A DNA stretch of 64,000 nucleotides from JAGIBJ01 sp032119595. GTDB lineage: Bacteria > Actinomycetota > Thermoleophilia > Solirubrobacterales > Solirubrobacteraceae. Positions 1 to 9,200 of this stretch are shown here, one piece after another. Made by a program: the position numbers and the translations under genes. The stretch spans positions 124,001 through 188,000 of the forward strand of contig JAUMBQ010000007.1 of assembly GCA_032119595.1 (NCBI GenBank), read 5' to 3'. The notes under the pieces were generated by a model that was not told the DNA's origin, did no database searches, and saw only the letters and a list, made by a program, of their open reading frames with translations. Numbering within the stretch: position 1 is the stretch's first letter; each line of letters begins with the position of its first letter.

Positions 1-1065
1 GGTGGCGCCGTCGACGATGTCGTCCTCGAAGTCGATCTTGAGGTTGCCCTCGTCGTCGATGAGGATCTCGATCAACGCGAACACGTTGCGCGCGTAGAGC
101 TGGCTGGCGTGCTCGGCGAGCGTGCTCGGCAGGTTCAGCGGCGCAGCGATGATCACGCCGTTGTCGGTCGTGTACGTCTCACCGGGCTTGGTGAGCTCGC
201 AGTTGCCGCCAGCCTCACCGGCGAGGTCGACGATGACCGAGCCGGGCTTCATGCCGGCGACGGCGTCGGCCGACACGAGGATCGGAGCCTTGCGACCCGG
301 CACGAGCGCCGTGGTGATGACCGCGTCGAAGGTGCCGATCTTCTCGACGAGCTCCTTCTGCTGCGCAGCCTTCTCCTCGTCGGTGAGCTCGCGGGCGTAG
401 CCGCCTTCACCTTCGGCGCCCTTGCCGGCTTCGAGCTCGAGGAACGTCGCGCCGAGCGAGCGAACCTGCTCGCCGACGGCGGAGCGCACGTCGTAGCCGG
501 TGACCTTCGCGCCGAGACGCTTGGCCGTCGCGATGGCCTGCAGGCCGGCGACGCCGACGCCGAGCACGAGCACGGTGGCGGGCTTCACGGTGCCGGCGGC
601 GGTCGTGAGCATCGGGAAGAAGCGGGGCATCTCCTGTGCGGCAATCAGCACGGCGCGGTAGCCGCCGATGTTGGCCTGCGAGGAGAGCGCGTCCATCGAC
701 TGAGCGCGGGACGTGCGCGGCACAGCCTCCATCGCCAAAGCCGTCGCGCCGGAGGACTGCAGGCCCTTGACGACGTCAGCGTTGGTGAGCGGCTGGAGGT
801 AGCCGACGATGGTCTTGTCGGCCGTGAGCTTGCTCAGCTCAGTGGCGCTGGGCGGAGCGACCTTGGCGATCAGGTCGGCCGACCACGGGTCGCCGATCGT
901 GCCGCCAGCGGCCTCATATTCAGCGTCGCTGATCGAGGCGGTGATACCCGCACCCGACTCCACGATTGCCTCGACGCCCTTGGACGCCAGCCTTTTGATG
1001 ACGTCCGGAGTGAGCGCAACACGACGCTCGCCTTCGGCGGTCTCCTTGGGTACACCGACTCGCAT
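1..1065 (-). CDS. pntA: NAD(P) transhydrogenase alpha subunit (PntA), C-terminal end cut by window edge
   Basis: Proton-translocating transhydrogenases move hydride between NADH and NADP+; the alpha subunit carries the NAD(H)-binding domain I. The protein opens MRVGVPKETAEGERRVALTP, the hallmark of the PntA/alanine dehydrogenase family. A Rossmann motif (VLVLGVGVAGLQAIATAKRL) lies near the middle, followed by the VTGYDVRSAVGEQVRSLGA strand. The ATG at 1065 gives exactly the family N-terminus. The 355 visible residues cover domain I up to an IDFEDDIVDGAT tail, so at most a short C-terminus or a fused membrane segment lies beyond position 1. Alanine dehydrogenase is less likely because of the VALTPDVIKRL and acidic-loop pattern. 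Confidence 0.93.
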   Translation of the reverse strand, partial: MRVGVPKETAEGERRVALTPDVIKRLASKGVEAIVESGAGITASISDAEYEAAGGTIGDPWSADLIAKVAPPSATELSKLTADKTIVGYLQPLTNADVVKGLQSSGATALAMEAVPRTSRAQSMDALSSQANIGGYRAVLIAAQEMPRFFPMLTTAAGTVKPATVLVLGVGVAGLQAIATAKRLGAKVTGYDVRSAVGEQVRSLGATFLELEAGKGAEGEGGYARELTDEEKAAQQKELVEKIGTFDAVITTALVPGRKAPILVSADAVAGMKPGSVIVDLAGEAGGNCELTKPGETYTTDNGVIIAAPLNLPSTLAEHASQLYARNVFALIEILIDDEGNLKIDFEDDIVDGAT

Positions 1066-1292
1066 AGGGCGCGGAACGCTATCGACTCAGAGGCGCGCGC
1101 GGCTGCTCCCATATTCCAAGACCGACCGGTCCCATCGGAATTGCTCACCACCACGTACCTACGGGGGCGTCGCTTTCGCCGGAAACTCGCCGGAAACATC
1201 GTCGCCACAGAGAACCGCATCGCGTCGTCGAACTCGCCGACGAATGCGTCACAGAGGCGCGCCCTGGGAGCCCGCAAGCGACCGAAAGGCGG

Positions 1293-2225
1293 TCAGCCAG
1301 CCGGAACGACGGCGGCAACGCGGCCGGCGAGCTGCGCCTGATTGAGCACGTTGACGGCCGCGAGCGTTCCCGCATCGTCGACGCCCGAGATCACCCACGC
1401 CGGGGCGTCGGACGTGTCGCGGATCGCGAACACAAAGCCCGTTCCAGCGCCCAGCGGCGCCTGCGAGGTCGCTTCGCCGAACTCCGCCGCAATCCGCACC
1501 ACCTTGCCATCGGGAGACACCTGGAAGCCGAACCCGTTGCGCTCGGGAGCCTGCTCGACCGCCAGCGCCGGGGTGAGGCGCCCCCGCTCGAAGGCACCGC
1601 GCAGTGCGGTCCATGGCCCCACGTAGACGCGGATCACGTTCAGGCCGGCGGTGTCCTGAAGGTTGGAGGTCGCGGCGCGCAGGTCGAGGTCAACGAACGC
1701 CTTCTCGGTCGCTTCGCAGGCGGGCGATCCGACGGTCGCGCACTGCAATCGCGTCGGAATCAGGCGCCGCTTCTTGGTGAAGCGCGTGGAGAACGGCGCC
1801 GGAAAGAGACCGACGATCGCTGAGGGCGCGGCCGCGGGGTCGGACACGTCGCGCACGAGCCAGCCGAGGCGGTCGCCGGGGTACGCGAGGTCGGGCGCCC
1901 CCTCCTTTTCGAGGTCGACGGCCTCCTCGAGCGGCTGCACGCCATTGAGGTACGGAACGAGTTTGGTGTCGCCGCCGTCACCGAAGAGGCTGCTGCGCAC
2001 ATCCGTTTGGAAACGCGCGATGGGTTTCGGCGTCCGAGCGTTCAAGGCTCGTACGCCGGGCGCGCGATCACCGTCGGCGCCCACGAGAACGCCGCGGTCG
2101 GCCACGATCGCGTCGACGGTGGTGGAGCTGGACTTGCGCGGGCCAGCGCCGCAGGCCGTGAGCGTCGAGGCGGCCGCGAGCGTCAGAGCGACGGCGACCA
2201 GCGGGCGGCGGAGGGAAACGAGCAC
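1293..2225 (-). CDS. Predicted secreted lipoprotein of unknown function
   Basis: A 310-residue protein with a lipoprotein signal: a short basic start, a hydrophobic stretch (VAVALTLAAASTLTA) and the lipobox LTAC, placing the lipidated Cys near residue 25. It is therefore probably anchored on the outer face of the membrane. I recognise no enzyme motif. The mature part has a Cys pair (QCATVGSPACEA) and a region of short beta-like segments ending in a hydrophobic VNVLNQAQLAGRVAAVVPAG tail. It is transcribed towards pntA with a gap of about 230 bp and diverges from the acyl-CoA dehydrogenase gene, so no operon partner hints at its job. Confidence 0.75.
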   Translation of the reverse strand: MLVSLRRPLVAVALTLAAASTLTACGAGPRKSSSTTVDAIVADRGVLVGADGDRAPGVRALNARTPKPIARFQTDVRSSLFGDGGDTKLVPYLNGVQPLEEAVDLEKEGAPDLAYPGDRLGWLVRDVSDPAAAPSAIVGLFPAPFSTRFTKKRRLIPTRLQCATVGSPACEATEKAFVDLDLRAATSNLQDTAGLNVIRVYVGPWTALRGAFERGRLTPALAVEQAPERNGFGFQVSPDGKVVRIAAEFGEATSQAPLGAGTGFVFAIRDTSDAPAWVISGVDDAGTLAAVNVLNQAQLAGRVAAVVPAG

Positions 2226-2418
2226 TGAGCGAGCCTAGCGACGTCCTGCCCGATCAACGCCGCTGGACCGCCCCTCGTCCACCGACGGTCGTCCAACAAA
2301 CCGAACGCCTGTCTTGCATCCGACCGCGACGTCTGGCAGGGTTAAGTTTCATGAGCGTAACTTTGCCCCCGGCACGCCCTCACCGAACTGACTCCCCGCG
2401 ACGGCGCGGTGCGGCAGC

Positions 2419-3579
2419 ATGACCGCCCTCACCGTCACGCAGGCCCTGATGCCGCCCTTCACGGAGGAGCACGAGGAGCTTCGCGCGTCGATTCGCGGCT
2501 TCGTGGAGCGCGAACTCACGCCGAACGTGGAGCAGTGGGAGGCCGACAAGTGGTTCCCCAATGATGTGTTCCACAAGCTCGCCGAGCATGGGTTCCTCGG
2601 GCTCAAGTTCGGTGAGGAGTACGGCGGCGAGGGCGGAAACCACCTGCATGCTGCGATCCTCTGCGAGGAGCTGTCGCGCACCGGTTCCGCGGGCCTCGCC
2701 GTCGGAATCTGCGCGCATGTCGACCTCGCGATGCCGCCGATCAACGGCTTTGGCACCGAGGACCAAAAGCAGCGCTACCTCGTGCCGTCGATCAAGGCCG
2801 AAAAGATTGGCGCCCTGGCCATCACCGAGCCGGGCGCCGGCTCCGACGTGGCCAACATCCAGACGCGCGCCGAGAAGGTCGACGGCGGCTGGATCGTGAA
2901 CGGCGAAAAGGTCTTCATCACCAACGGGGTGCGCGCCGACTACTACGTCGCCGCAGTGAAGACCTCCGCTGAGGGCGGGCACGGCGGCATGTCGTTCCTG
3001 ATCATCGACCAGGGCGAAGGCGTCACGGCGACGGCGCTCAGCAAGCTCGGCTGGCACTGCTCCGACACCGGCGCGATCGCGTTCCAGGACGTGTTCGTGC
3101 CCGACGAGAACCTCCTCGGGGAGGTCAACGGCGGCTTCAAGCTGATCATGGAGAACTTCCAGTGGGAGCGGCTCGTGCTCTCGATGGGCGCCATCGCAGG
3201 TGCGCAGCGCGGCCTTGAGATGACGCTCGAGTACGTGAAGAACCGCACCGCGTTCGGCAAGCCGATCGGCACGTTCCAGGTCAACCGCCACACGCTGGCC
3301 CAGCTCGCGACCGAGCTCTACGCGGCCCGGGCCCAGGCGTACGACGCACTGCGCAAGTTCGTAAACGGCGAGAACGCAACGATCGAGGTGTCGATGGTGA
3401 AGCTGTTCTCCCAGCGGATCTGCCTGAACATCGCCGATGAGTGCGTGCAGCTGCACGGCGGCGCCGGCTATATGACCGGCCCGATCGAGCGCGGACTGCG
3501 CGACGCGCGCCTCGGCCCGATCGGTGGCGGCACCGATCAGGTGATGCGCGAAATCATCGGCAAGTCGTTCGGCCTGTGA
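2419..3579 (+). CDS. Acyl-CoA dehydrogenase
   Basis: An FAD-dependent enzyme that inserts a trans-2 double bond into acyl-CoA, the first step of beta-oxidation. At 386 residues it has the normal family length and order: helical N-domain (HEELRASIRGFVERELTP), FAD signature (ALAITEPGAGSDVANIQT), and C-terminal domain (YVKNRTAFGKPIGTFQ, ECVQLHGGAGYMTG). The Glu that short- and medium-chain enzymes carry in YEGT is Gly here (GGGTDQV). The catalytic base is then probably a Glu on an earlier helix, as in isovaleryl-CoA or long-chain enzymes; Glu267 in GLEMTLEY is a candidate. The stop codon overlaps the next start (GTGA), so it is coupled to the thiolase-like gene. Confidence 0.93.
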   Translation: MTALTVTQALMPPFTEEHEELRASIRGFVERELTPNVEQWEADKWFPNDVFHKLAEHGFLGLKFGEEYGGEGGNHLHAAILCEELSRTGSAGLAVGICAHVDLAMPPINGFGTEDQKQRYLVPSIKAEKIGALAITEPGAGSDVANIQTRAEKVDGGWIVNGEKVFITNGVRADYYVAAVKTSAEGGHGGMSFLIIDQGEGVTATALSKLGWHCSDTGAIAFQDVFVPDENLLGEVNGGFKLIMENFQWERLVLSMGAIAGAQRGLEMTLEYVKNRTAFGKPIGTFQVNRHTLAQLATELYAARAQAYDALRKFVNGENATIEVSMVKLFSQRICLNIADECVQLHGGAGYMTGPIERGLRDARLGPIGGGTDQVMREIIGKSFGL

Positions 3580-5147
3580 GCCCTTCAACTGCGGGTGCGG
3601 TGCTCGACCACACCCCGATCCTCGTGGGCCTGGGCGAGATCTCCGCTCGCCCAGGCACCACCCCGGCCGGCCCCATCCCCGAGTTCATGGCGCGAGCCGT
3701 ACGCGCGGCTGCACTCGACGCGGTCGGCGTCGACCCGGGCGACGGCACGGCCGAGCTGCCGGCCGCTGCCACGGCGTTGATCGACGCGGTGCAGCTCGTC
3801 GCGGTGGCGCCGTCGGCGACCTGGCCGGATCACGATCCAGGCCGCGCCGTGGCCGATGCACTGGGCATCGACGCCAAGACGGCGCGCTCCAGCATGGTCG
3901 GCGGGAACGGGTCTCAGCTGCTCGTCAATGCACTTGCCGAGCGCATTGCGGGCGGGCAGCTCGACGTCGCCGTGATGTGCGGGGCCGAGGCGCTGCACAG
4001 CGAGAAGACCTCGTTCGAGAGCTTCGGGGATGCCGTCAACAAGTCCGAACATGGTGCCGGTGAGGTCCTTGAGGAGGACCATCCCGGCAATTCGGAGGCT
4101 GAGGCCGAGGTCGGCTTCATGCTGCCGGTGATCGGCTACGCGCTGATGGAGCAGGCGATCGGCGCTGCCGCGGGCCGCACCACGTCGGAGCAGACGCAGG
4201 TCGCGGCCGAATTGTGGTCGCGGTTCAGTGGGGTCGCGGCTGCGCACCCCAGCGCTTGGGTCCAGGAGGCGCGGTCGGCCGACGACATCCGGACCGCCAC
4301 GCCTGGGAACCGCCAGGTCACGTACCCGTATACGAAGCTGATGGTGGCGAATTTCCGCGTCGACCAGGCCGGGGCCCTCCTGATGTGCTCGGTCAAGGCC
4401 GCGCGGGCGCTGGGCATCGACGAGTCCCGCTGGGTGTACATCCACGCGGGCGCGCAAGCCAACGACGAGTGGTTCGTGTCCGAACGGGCGTCGCTGGACC
4501 GTTCTCCCGCGATTGCCGCGATCGGCCAGGCGTTGTTCTCACGCGCCGGGATCTCGGCCGACGACCTCGGTCCCGTCGACCTCTACTCGTGCTTCCCATC
4601 AGCGGTGCAGATCGCGGCGCGGGAGCTGGGCCTGCCGATCGACGATCCAACGCGGCCGTTGACCTGCACCGGCGGGCTGACGTTCTTCGGCGGGCCGGGC
4701 AACAACTACGGGACCCACGGGGTCATCGGCGTAGCCCGAGCCCTGCGGGACAGTGCGCCGGGGACGCTCGGGATCAGCAGTTCCTTGGGTTGGTACGCGA
4801 CGAAACACGCCTATGGCCTGTACGGCGCAAGCGCGCCGGCGCAGCCGTACGAGACGCTCCGCCCGACTCCCATTCCGGCACGACGCGAGGTGGCGTCCCC
4901 CGACGAGGCCGCGGCGGCAGGACCTGGCACGGTCGAAGTTGCGACCGCGTTCTACGGACGCGACGGAGCGCCGCAGTTTGGCGTGATCTTTGCGCTCCTG
5001 CCGGATGGCCGACGCGCGATCGGCAAGACGACCGATCCGGCGGTACTGGCGCGTATTGCCACCAATGGGTTCATCGGCAGCTCGGTAGACCTCCTTACCG
5101 ATCGCACCGTTACCATCGGCGGCGCGTCACCCTCCGCGGTCGCCTGA
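3576..5147 (+). CDS. Thiolase-like protein (acetyl-CoA acetyltransferase family) lacking the usual catalytic Cys
   Basis: A 523-residue protein with a thiolase fold: ILVGLGEISARPG at the N-terminus, a nucleophile-region loop, and a C-terminal half containing DLYSCFPSAVQ and GGLTFFGGPGNNYGTHG. In true thiolases the nucleophile loop holds a Cys (CSSG-like) and the later loop a GHP His. Here they read GGNGSQ and GGPG, so neither catalytic residue is visible. This matches mycobacterial thiolase-like proteins (TLP/SCP-x relatives) that have an extra C-terminal domain; residues of about 420-523 would be that domain. The GTG start at 3576 overlaps the acyl-CoA dehydrogenase stop by 4 nt, so the pair is cotranslated. 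Function is probably acyl-CoA binding or atypical C-C chemistry (inference). Confidence 0.85.
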   Translation: MSPSTAGAVLDHTPILVGLGEISARPGTTPAGPIPEFMARAVRAAALDAVGVDPGDGTAELPAAATALIDAVQLVAVAPSATWPDHDPGRAVADALGIDAKTARSSMVGGNGSQLLVNALAERIAGGQLDVAVMCGAEALHSEKTSFESFGDAVNKSEHGAGEVLEEDHPGNSEAEAEVGFMLPVIGYALMEQAIGAAAGRTTSEQTQVAAELWSRFSGVAAAHPSAWVQEARSADDIRTATPGNRQVTYPYTKLMVANFRVDQAGALLMCSVKAARALGIDESRWVYIHAGAQANDEWFVSERASLDRSPAIAAIGQALFSRAGISADDLGPVDLYSCFPSAVQIAARELGLPIDDPTRPLTCTGGLTFFGGPGNNYGTHGVIGVARALRDSAPGTLGISSSLGWYATKHAYGLYGASAPAQPYETLRPTPIPARREVASPDEAAAAGPGTVEVATAFYGRDGAPQFGVIFALLPDGRRAIGKTTDPAVLARIATNGFIGSSVDLLTDRTVTIGGASPSAVA

Positions 5148-5317
5148 CGGCAGCGGGGAGACGGAACGGGGCGCGGCGCCGGGACAGCGTCGTTGCCCCG
5201 TTCCGTGTCCCCGCGGCTCGTCGCCCGGTCGGCGAGGCTCGCCCGCTGGCGGTGACCGGCGCCAGCAGGCTCTGCGGTGGAGCCCGGCCGGGTGCGTCGC
5301 ACGGGTACGCTGCGCCT

Positions 5318-5881
5318 ATGGCGGTCAACCTCACGCGGATCTACACCCGGACCGGCGACGGCGGCGAGACGCACCTCGGCGACATGTCGCGCGTGCCCAA
5401 GACGCACCCGCGCATCGAGGCGTACGGCGACGTCGACGAACTCAACAGCCACCTCGGTGTTGTCCTTGCGTCGGGCGGCGTGCCGGAGCGGTACGTCCCA
5501 TGGCTGCAGCGCATCCAGAACGATCTCTTCGATGTCGGCGCTGATCTCGCCGTCCCGCCGGATGCCCCGGACACGAAGGCCGGCGAACGACTACGCGTGA
5601 GCGCCGACCAGACCACCTGGCTCGAGGAGTGCTGCGACGACGCGAACGACCAGCTTGCGCCGCTTCGCTCGTTCTTGCTTCCGGGCGGAACGCTGGCGGC
5701 GGCCCAGCTCCACGTGGCGCGGACCGTGTGTCGCCGGGCAGAGCGACGCGTCTTGCTCGTGGAGGACCATTCTCCCGAGACGCGCCGCTACCTCAACCGG
5801 CTGTCAGACCTGTTGTTCATCCTGGCTCGAGCGTCGAACGACGGCGCCGAGCCGCTCTGGCAGCCGGGCGCCGGGCGCTGA
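5318..5881 (+). CDS. pduO: ATP:cob(I)alamin adenosyltransferase, PduO type
   Basis: Transfers the 5'-deoxyadenosyl group of ATP to cob(I)alamin, making coenzyme B12. The 187-residue protein has the ATP-binding N-terminal motif (RIYTRTGDGGETHLG) near residue 8, the helix EAYGDVDELNSHLG, and the C-terminal signature CRRAERR followed by RYLNRLSDLLF, all typical of the PduO family. Family length is about 180-200 residues, so it is complete. The ATG at 5318 gives the standard N-terminus. It follows the thiolase-like gene after about 170 bp with no visible cobalamin riboswitch. No B12-dependent enzyme is visible in the window. Confidence 0.95.
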   Translation: MAVNLTRIYTRTGDGGETHLGDMSRVPKTHPRIEAYGDVDELNSHLGVVLASGGVPERYVPWLQRIQNDLFDVGADLAVPPDAPDTKAGERLRVSADQTTWLEECCDDANDQLAPLRSFLLPGGTLAAAQLHVARTVCRRAERRVLLVEDHSPETRRYLNRLSDLLFILARASNDGAEPLWQPGAGR

Positions 5882-5938
5882 CGATCAGCTCCGGCGCGCC
5901 CTCTTAGACGACGAAAAGTCTCGGCTTCGGCGCGTTCC

Positions 5939-6211
5939 TCAGATGAACAGGAAACGCTTGCACTTGCCGATGGCGTCGCGGCGCTCTTGGTCGTACGCCA
6001 GCTTGATCGGGCCGGTCGTCTTCGTGTTGAACGCTGAGACCCCGATCGCCGGGTAGCTGCCGATCTGGGCGTCGACGCACTTGCCGTAGTGCGTCTCGGT
6101 CGCCATCCAGAACAGCGAGAGCGCCGCAATCATCGAGGCGATGCCGACGAGGCCCGACTGCGCTGGAGTCGGCGGGCGGAGCTTGGTGGAGGTCGATTCA
6201 GTACTGCTCAT
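5939..6211 (-). CDS. Small single-pass membrane protein, unknown
   Basis: A 90-residue protein with a polar N-terminal tail (about 28 residues), one transmembrane segment (SGLVGIASMIAALSLFWMA) and a mostly polar C-terminus with two Cys. The ATG at 6211 was chosen because a GAAGGGA ribosome site lies about 7 nt upstream; a longer reading to 6244 lacks one. It lies just downstream of the collagen-like gene on the same strand, 71 bp away, so cotranscription is likely. I do not recognise the family. A role tied to the collagen-like protein is only a guess from position. Confidence 0.6.
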   Translation of the reverse strand: MSSTESTSTKLRPPTPAQSGLVGIASMIAALSLFWMATETHYGKCVDAQIGSYPAIGVSAFNTKTTGPIKLAYDQERRDAIGKCKRFLFI

Positions 6212-6282
6212 GGGGTTTCCCTTCGGGAGTACTCGGAGTTCCACCAGGACGGCGCGTCTCCTTCAAGGCAGGGTCGGGCGGA

Positions 6283-9200
6283 TCAGGTGGTGCAGACCGC
6301 GTAGGCGTAGATCTTGATGGCGTCGCCGGACGGCGACGTTTCACCGAACGAGCCTCGTGCGATCCAGCCAGTCGGCTGCCCGGTGGTCGGCGTCGGTGAG
6401 CTTTCCTGGAGCAGCGAGTGAGCGATCCCGTCGTTCAGGGTCTCGACGCCGCTATTCATGACCATGGCCTTCCCGCCACCGGAAATGAGCGTCTTGCCGC
6501 CGGGACAGGTCGCGGTTGCCGTGACGGTGGTGTCGGAACCCTCGACGCCGGTGGCGGTCGCCGTGATGACCTGAGTGCCGGAGACGACGCCCGTCACGCC
6601 CGTGACGCCGGTCGCACCAGTCGCGCCCTTGACGCCGGTGGCTCCCACCGCGCCGTTGGTGCCGTTCGTACCGTTGGTGCCCGCTGCGCCCGCCGCGCCG
6701 GTCGCACCGGTGTTGCCGATCGGTCCTTGAATGCCTTGCGCGCCGGTCGCGCCGGTCACGCCCTGGATGCCTTGGATGCCTTGGATGCCTTGGGTGCCCT
6801 GCGCGCCGGTGGCGCCGGTCACGCCGGTGATGCCTTGGATGCCCTGGGTGCCTTGCGCGCCGGTGGCTCCGGTCACGCCCTGAAGACCCTGAGTGCCTTG
6901 GGTCCCCTGCGAACCGGTCGCGCCGGTCACGCCCGTGGACCCGGTCACGCCTGTTGCCCCGGAGGCGCCCGTGACGCCCTGGATCCCCTGAGTGCCTTGG
7001 ATCCCTTGCGCCCCAGTCGCACCGGTGACTCCCTGGATGCCTTGAATGCCTTGAGCACCAGTCGCACCAGTCGCACCTGTGACGCCTTGGATGCCCTGGG
7101 AGCCGGTCACGCCCGTCACGCCTTGGATGCCTTGGGAGCCGGTCACACCCGTCACACCCTGGGACCCGGTCACGCCTTGCACGCCGGTCGCGCCGGTCGC
7201 GCCGGTCGCGCCTTGCGGTCCTGCCGGGCCGGTCGCGCCGGCAGGACCAGCGGGACCCGTGGCGCCGTCGGCGCCGTCGGCGCCAGCCGTTCCGGTAGCG
7301 CCCGTTGCTCCTGTAACTCCTGCATTGCCCTGGATGCCCTGGATGCCCTGGGCCCCGTCGACACCGTTGGTGCCCGCCGTGCCCGTCGCACCCGTCGCAC
7401 CCGTCGCGCCCTGGATTCCCTGCGCACCGGTTGCGCCGGTGTCGCCGGTGTCACCCTTAATGCCCTGTGGGCCAGCGGGGCCGGTCAAACCTTGCGGACC
7501 GGAAGGGCCCGTCGCGCCATCGACACCGTTGGTGCCGTTCGTGCCTGCCGCACCCGTCGCGCCAGTTGCGCCAGTTGCGCCGGCCGCGCCGTCGGTTCCG
7601 TCAATGCCGTTCGTGCCGCCGATGCCATTCGTGCCCGCGGCGCCGGTCGCGCCCGTGTCGCCGGTGTCGCCCTTCGCGCCCTGAGGGCCGGAGGGACCGG
7701 TTAGACCTTGCGGACCAGCCGGGCCAGTCGCGCCATCGACACCGTTGGTGCCGTTGGTGCCCGCAGCGCCGGTCGCACCCGTCGCGCCGTCGACACCGTT
7801 CGTACCGTTGGTGCCGTTGGTGCCCGCAGCACCGGTCGCACCCGTCGCACCGTCGACACCGTTGGTGCCGTTGGTGCCGTTGGTGCCGTTGGTGCCCGCA
7901 GCACCGGTCGCACCAGTCGCGCCAGCAGCACCATCGGTGCCGTTCGTACCCGCAGCACCGGTCGCACCAGTCGCGCCAGCAGCACCATCGGTGCCGTTCG
8001 TACCCGCAGCACCGGTCGCACCAGTCGCGCCCGTCACGCCATCAGCACCATCGGTGCCGTTCGTACCCGCAGCACCGGTCGCGCCAGCCGCGCCATCAAC
8101 ACCGTTCGTGCCGTTCGTACCCGCAGCACCGGTCGCGCCAGCCGCGCCATCAACACCGTTCGTGCCGTTCGTACCCGCGGCGCCGGTCGCGCCAGTCGCG
8201 CCGTCAACGCCGTTCGTGCCGTTCGTACCCGCGGCGCCGGTCGCGCCAGTCGCGCCGTCAACGCCGTTCGTGCCAGAAGCTCCAGTCGCGCCAGTCGCGC
8301 CGTCAACACCGTTCGTGCCGTCGGTGCCGTTTGAGCCCGCAGCTCCGGTCGCGCCGGTCGCGCCGGTATCACCGGTATCACCCTTGGCACCCTGAGGACC
8401 AGCGGGACCCGTCAAACCTTGCGGACCGGCAGGGCCCGTGGCACCATCGAGACCGTTGGTGCCGTTCGTGCCGGCAATACCGTTCGTTCCGTTGGCGCCG
8501 TCAATGCCATTCGCACCCGCAGCGCCCGTCGCACCCTGGATTCCCTGCGCGCCAGTTGCACCGGTTGCGCCGGTGTCGCCGGTGTCACCCTTGGCGCCCT
8601 GTGGGCCAGCGGGGCCGGTCAAACCTTGCGGGCCAGCAGGGCCCGTCGCGCCATCAACACCGTTGGTGCCGTTCGTGCCTGCTGCACCCGTCGCTCCAGT
8701 CGCACCGGTCGCACCGTCAATGCCGTTCGTGCCGCTGATGCCATTCGTGCCTGCTGCGCCGGTCGCGCCAGACGCGCCGGTCGCGCCGGTCGCGCCGTCG
8801 GCACCGTTCGTTCCGTCCAGACCGCTGGCGCCGGTCACGCCGTCCGTGCCGTTGGCACCAGTCGCGCCGGTCGCGCCTACGAGGCCGTTCGTGCCATCGG
8901 CGCCGGTCGCGCCGGTCGCGCCTGTATCGCCGGTGTCGCCCTTGGCGCCCTGAGGACCAGCGGGACCGGTCAAACCTTGCGGGCCAGCAGGTCCCGTTGC
9001 GCCATCAACACCGTCAATGCCGTTCGTTCCGTTGATCCCGTTCGCGCCCGCAACACCAGTCGCACCAGTCGCGCCATCAACACCGTCTACGCCCGCTGCG
9101 CCAGTCGCACCGTCGACACCGTTCGTGCCGTTTACGCCCGCTGCACCAGTCGCACCATCGGCACCCGCAGCACCCGTGGCACCGTCGGCACCCGCAGCAC

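Noticed and set aside
1066..1292. Gene between pntA and the lipoprotein
   Set aside because: The 227-bp gap holds only short Arg-rich frames with no ribosome site.
109..1341. 410-residue plus-strand frame over the left end
   Set aside because: Antisense to the clear PntA family protein on the minus strand; its composition is Arg/Gly/Leu-rich with no domain.
4214..5317. In-frame extension of the adenosyltransferase upstream of its ATG
   Set aside because: Overlaps the thiolase-like gene in another frame and gives an Arg-rich, domain-free sequence; PduO proteins start at the ATG 5318.
5148..5317. Cobalamin riboswitch before the adenosyltransferase
   Set aside because: No B12-box sequence or long conserved leader is seen; the gap is only 170 bp and GC-rich.
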